Shown here: positions 5,895 to 7,383 of the stretch, in pieces
How the letters are laid out: each line of letters starts with the position of its first letter
Position numbering within the stretch: position 1 is the first letter of the stretch
Assembly (NCBI GenBank): GCA_002071245.1
Contig: MWEV01000151.1
Location: 1 to 7,383 of the forward strand
Direction of reading: 5' to 3'
Source of the DNA: Deltaproteobacteria bacterium ADurb.Bin026
Lineage (GTDB): Bacteria; Desulfobacterota; Syntrophorhabdia; Syntrophorhabdales; Syntrophorhabdaceae
Length of the DNA stretch: 7,383 bases
Program-made: the position numbers and the translations under genes
The notes under the pieces: generated by a model
Told to the model about the DNA's origin: nothing
Database searches by the model: none
Seen by the model: the letters and a program-made list of their open reading frames with translations, nothing else

Positions 5895-7383
5895 ATTGAT
5901 AAAAAAATACGAGAAAATAGCAAAATCGAATATAAACACTTTATTCGTAATTATTTTGTTGATAACCACAGTCTTAAATCTAATATCGTTTAAAGCAGGC
6001 CATACATGGGGTGATGACTTTTCAATGTATATCGCCCAAGCAAAAAGCATAGTTGAAGGTTCTATTAGAGATTTAAACGAAAAACAGACGATACTGGAAA
6101 GATATTCTTCTGAATTGCACGGGCCCTTTTTTTACCCGTGGGGGTTCCCTGTTATGCTGAGCCCTGTATACATGATTTTTGGCTTTGATATATTAGCAAT
6201 GAAAATATATGTCTTTCTGTTTTTTTTGTCTTCATTGGTAATATTGTTTATCCTTTTTAAGGACAGGTTGGATGATAAAAATAGGTTAATCCTTGTATCT
6301 TTTTTTGCATTAAATCCTGTCTTTTTCTATTTTAAGGAGAACGTCTTATCGGATTTACCCTTTTTATTCCTATCTTTGTTTGCCATTTATCTTATAAAGC
6401 GGTTCATATTTGAGAGGAAATATATTGTATCTTTACCTTTTAGTTATTTTATACTTGGTTTTGTAATTTATTATGCGTTTTTTATAAGGCACCAAGGTAT
6501 TGTCTTATTTCCTATATTGTTGTTTTGTCATTTATTAGAAAATAAGGATTTATTAAATAAATTAAAATGGAATTTTTTTAAAGAAGAATTTATGCAATTG
6601 GTTCCATATGTTACAATAACTCTATGCTTTTTGCTAAACAATAAATTATTTCCAGAAAATTTCAATAGTTATGTAACATTTTTTTTAGATCAGAATTTAT
6701 CAATTACATTGTGGAATAATATTGTTTTTTATACTATGCTGCCATCAGAATTTTTCGGTTCCCAACTCGTTTTTAAGATTTTATACTTTATTACATTTCC
6801 TTTTTTACTATTTGGCTTAATAGCCAATTTTAGAAAGGATTGTTTATTTGTATCGTTTGTTTTGCTCAATCTTTTTATCTTGCTAGCTTTTCCATGCACA
6901 ACCCAAGGTATTCGTTATATCTTTCCTATGCTGCCATATTATGTGTATTTTTTTCTTAAGGGTGCAAATGAAATAATGGATAGGGTCACAAAAGCGCCAT
7001 GCCGAAACATATTCGTTTGCTCAATTGTTTTTTTGATAGTTGTTTTTATGGTTAGTTATTTTTTGAGAGATATTAATTATGTGAGAAAAACATTCATTGA
7101 CAAGCATGAAACTTTAGAAGGCCCTTATTCAAACCGTGCTTCAGAAATGATTAATTTCATTAAGAATTCCACAGGTAAAAGGGATATTATTGCATTTTTT
7201 AAACCGAGGGCGTTAAGACTATATACAGATAGAATCTCAGTAGTGAACTACCATATAGATGAGATAATAAAATATAGGATAAAGTACGTTGCTGTATATA
7301 AATACGACATGGAAGAAGAAGGCAGGATGAGGTTTATTGATGATATTTCAAAGTCATGCCATTTTACAAAGATATTTGAAAAC
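5887..7383 (+). CDS. GT-C fold membrane glycosyltransferase (ArnT/PMT-like), 3' partial
   Basis: The frame is open for 499 codons without a stop and runs off the window. A basic N-terminus precedes the first helix (about 18-35). A loop then carries HTWGDDFSMYIAQAKSI (39-55), with D43/D44 at the catalytic acidic position of GT39/GT83-type enzymes. YPWGFPVMLSP (83-93) matches the proline-rich segment found in the other GT-C protein here. Many Phe/Ile/Leu-rich helices follow, then GIRYIFPMLPYY (341-352), the conserved Arg-Tyr turn. After the last clear helix a soluble C-terminal part begins (about 400 onward, containing ASEMINFIKNS and later basic/aromatic residues), like the periplasmic domain of longer ArnT-like proteins. 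It probably transfers a sugar from a polyprenyl carrier at the outer face of the cytoplasmic membrane. The start overlaps the preceding gene by 8 bases. Its base composition looks more AT-rich and its helices more Phe-rich than the GT2 gene. Confidence 0.85.
   Translation, partial: MFKLIKKYEKIAKSNINTLFVIILLITTVLNLISFKAGHTWGDDFSMYIAQAKSIVEGSIRDLNEKQTILERYSSELHGPFFYPWGFPVMLSPVYMIFGFDILAMKIYVFLFFLSSLVILFILFKDRLDDKNRLILVSFFALNPVFFYFKENVLSDLPFLFLSLFAIYLIKRFIFERKYIVSLPFSYFILGFVIYYAFFIRHQGIVLFPILLFCHLLENKDLLNKLKWNFFKEEFMQLVPYVTITLCFLLNNKLFPENFNSYVTFFLDQNLSITLWNNIVFYTMLPSEFFGSQLVFKILYFITFPFLLFGLIANFRKDCLFVSFVLLNLFILLAFPCTTQGIRYIFPMLPYYVYFFLKGANEIMDRVTKAPCRNIFVCSIVFLIVVFMVSYFLRDINYVRKTFIDKHETLEGPYSNRASEMINFIKNSTGKRDIIAFFKPRALRLYTDRISVVNYHIDEIIKYRIKYVAVYKYDMEEEGRMRFIDDISKSCHFTKIFEN

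Overview
The window is an AT-rich stretch of bacterial DNA holding seven protein genes and almost no non-coding sequence. Six genes have recognisable families, and all fit assembly or modification of a cell-surface or secreted glycan. The usable Shine-Dalgarno sites (GAGGA, AGAAGG), the sigma70-like promoter elements and the overlapping genes point to an ordinary bacterium. The enzymes are membrane or export-side types common in Gram-negative exopolysaccharide, O-antigen and glycosylation loci. The sequence alone does not identify the genus, and no phage, transposon, tRNA, rRNA or CRISPR signal was seen.

Layout: (1) 1-777, plus strand, is the C-terminal part of a glycoside hydrolase family 9-like protein whose start lies outside the window. 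(2) 782-1771, minus strand, is an integral-membrane O-acyltransferase (acyltransferase-3 family), convergent with the first gene and separated from it by only 4 bases. (3) 1772-1845 is a 74-base divergent control region with promoter-like elements on both strands. (4) 1846-2832 is a membrane-anchored SGNH/GDSL-type esterase-like protein. (5) 2886-4118 is a GT-C (ArnT/PMT-like) membrane glycosyltransferase. (6) 4108-4896 is a family 2 glycosyltransferase of the polyprenyl-phosphate-sugar-synthase-like type. (7) 4893-5894 is a multi-pass protein of the lysylphosphatidylglycerol-synthase transmembrane (flippase-like) family, without a synthetase domain. (8) 5887 to the window end is a second GT-C type glycosyltransferase, cut by the window edge and probably starting at TTG.

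Genes 4-8 lie on one strand. The last four are joined by overlaps of 11, 4 and 8 bases, which suggests one translationally coupled operon. A plausible reading, inferred only, is as follows. The GT2 enzyme loads a sugar onto a polyprenyl phosphate at the cytoplasmic face. The flippase-like protein is a candidate for moving or handling that lipid. The two GT-C enzymes use lipid-linked sugars outside the membrane. The divergent acyltransferase and the SGNH protein could add, move or remove acyl groups on the product, and the GH9-like protein could trim or release the polymer. The acceptor (polysaccharide, lipid A or protein) cannot be told from the sequence.
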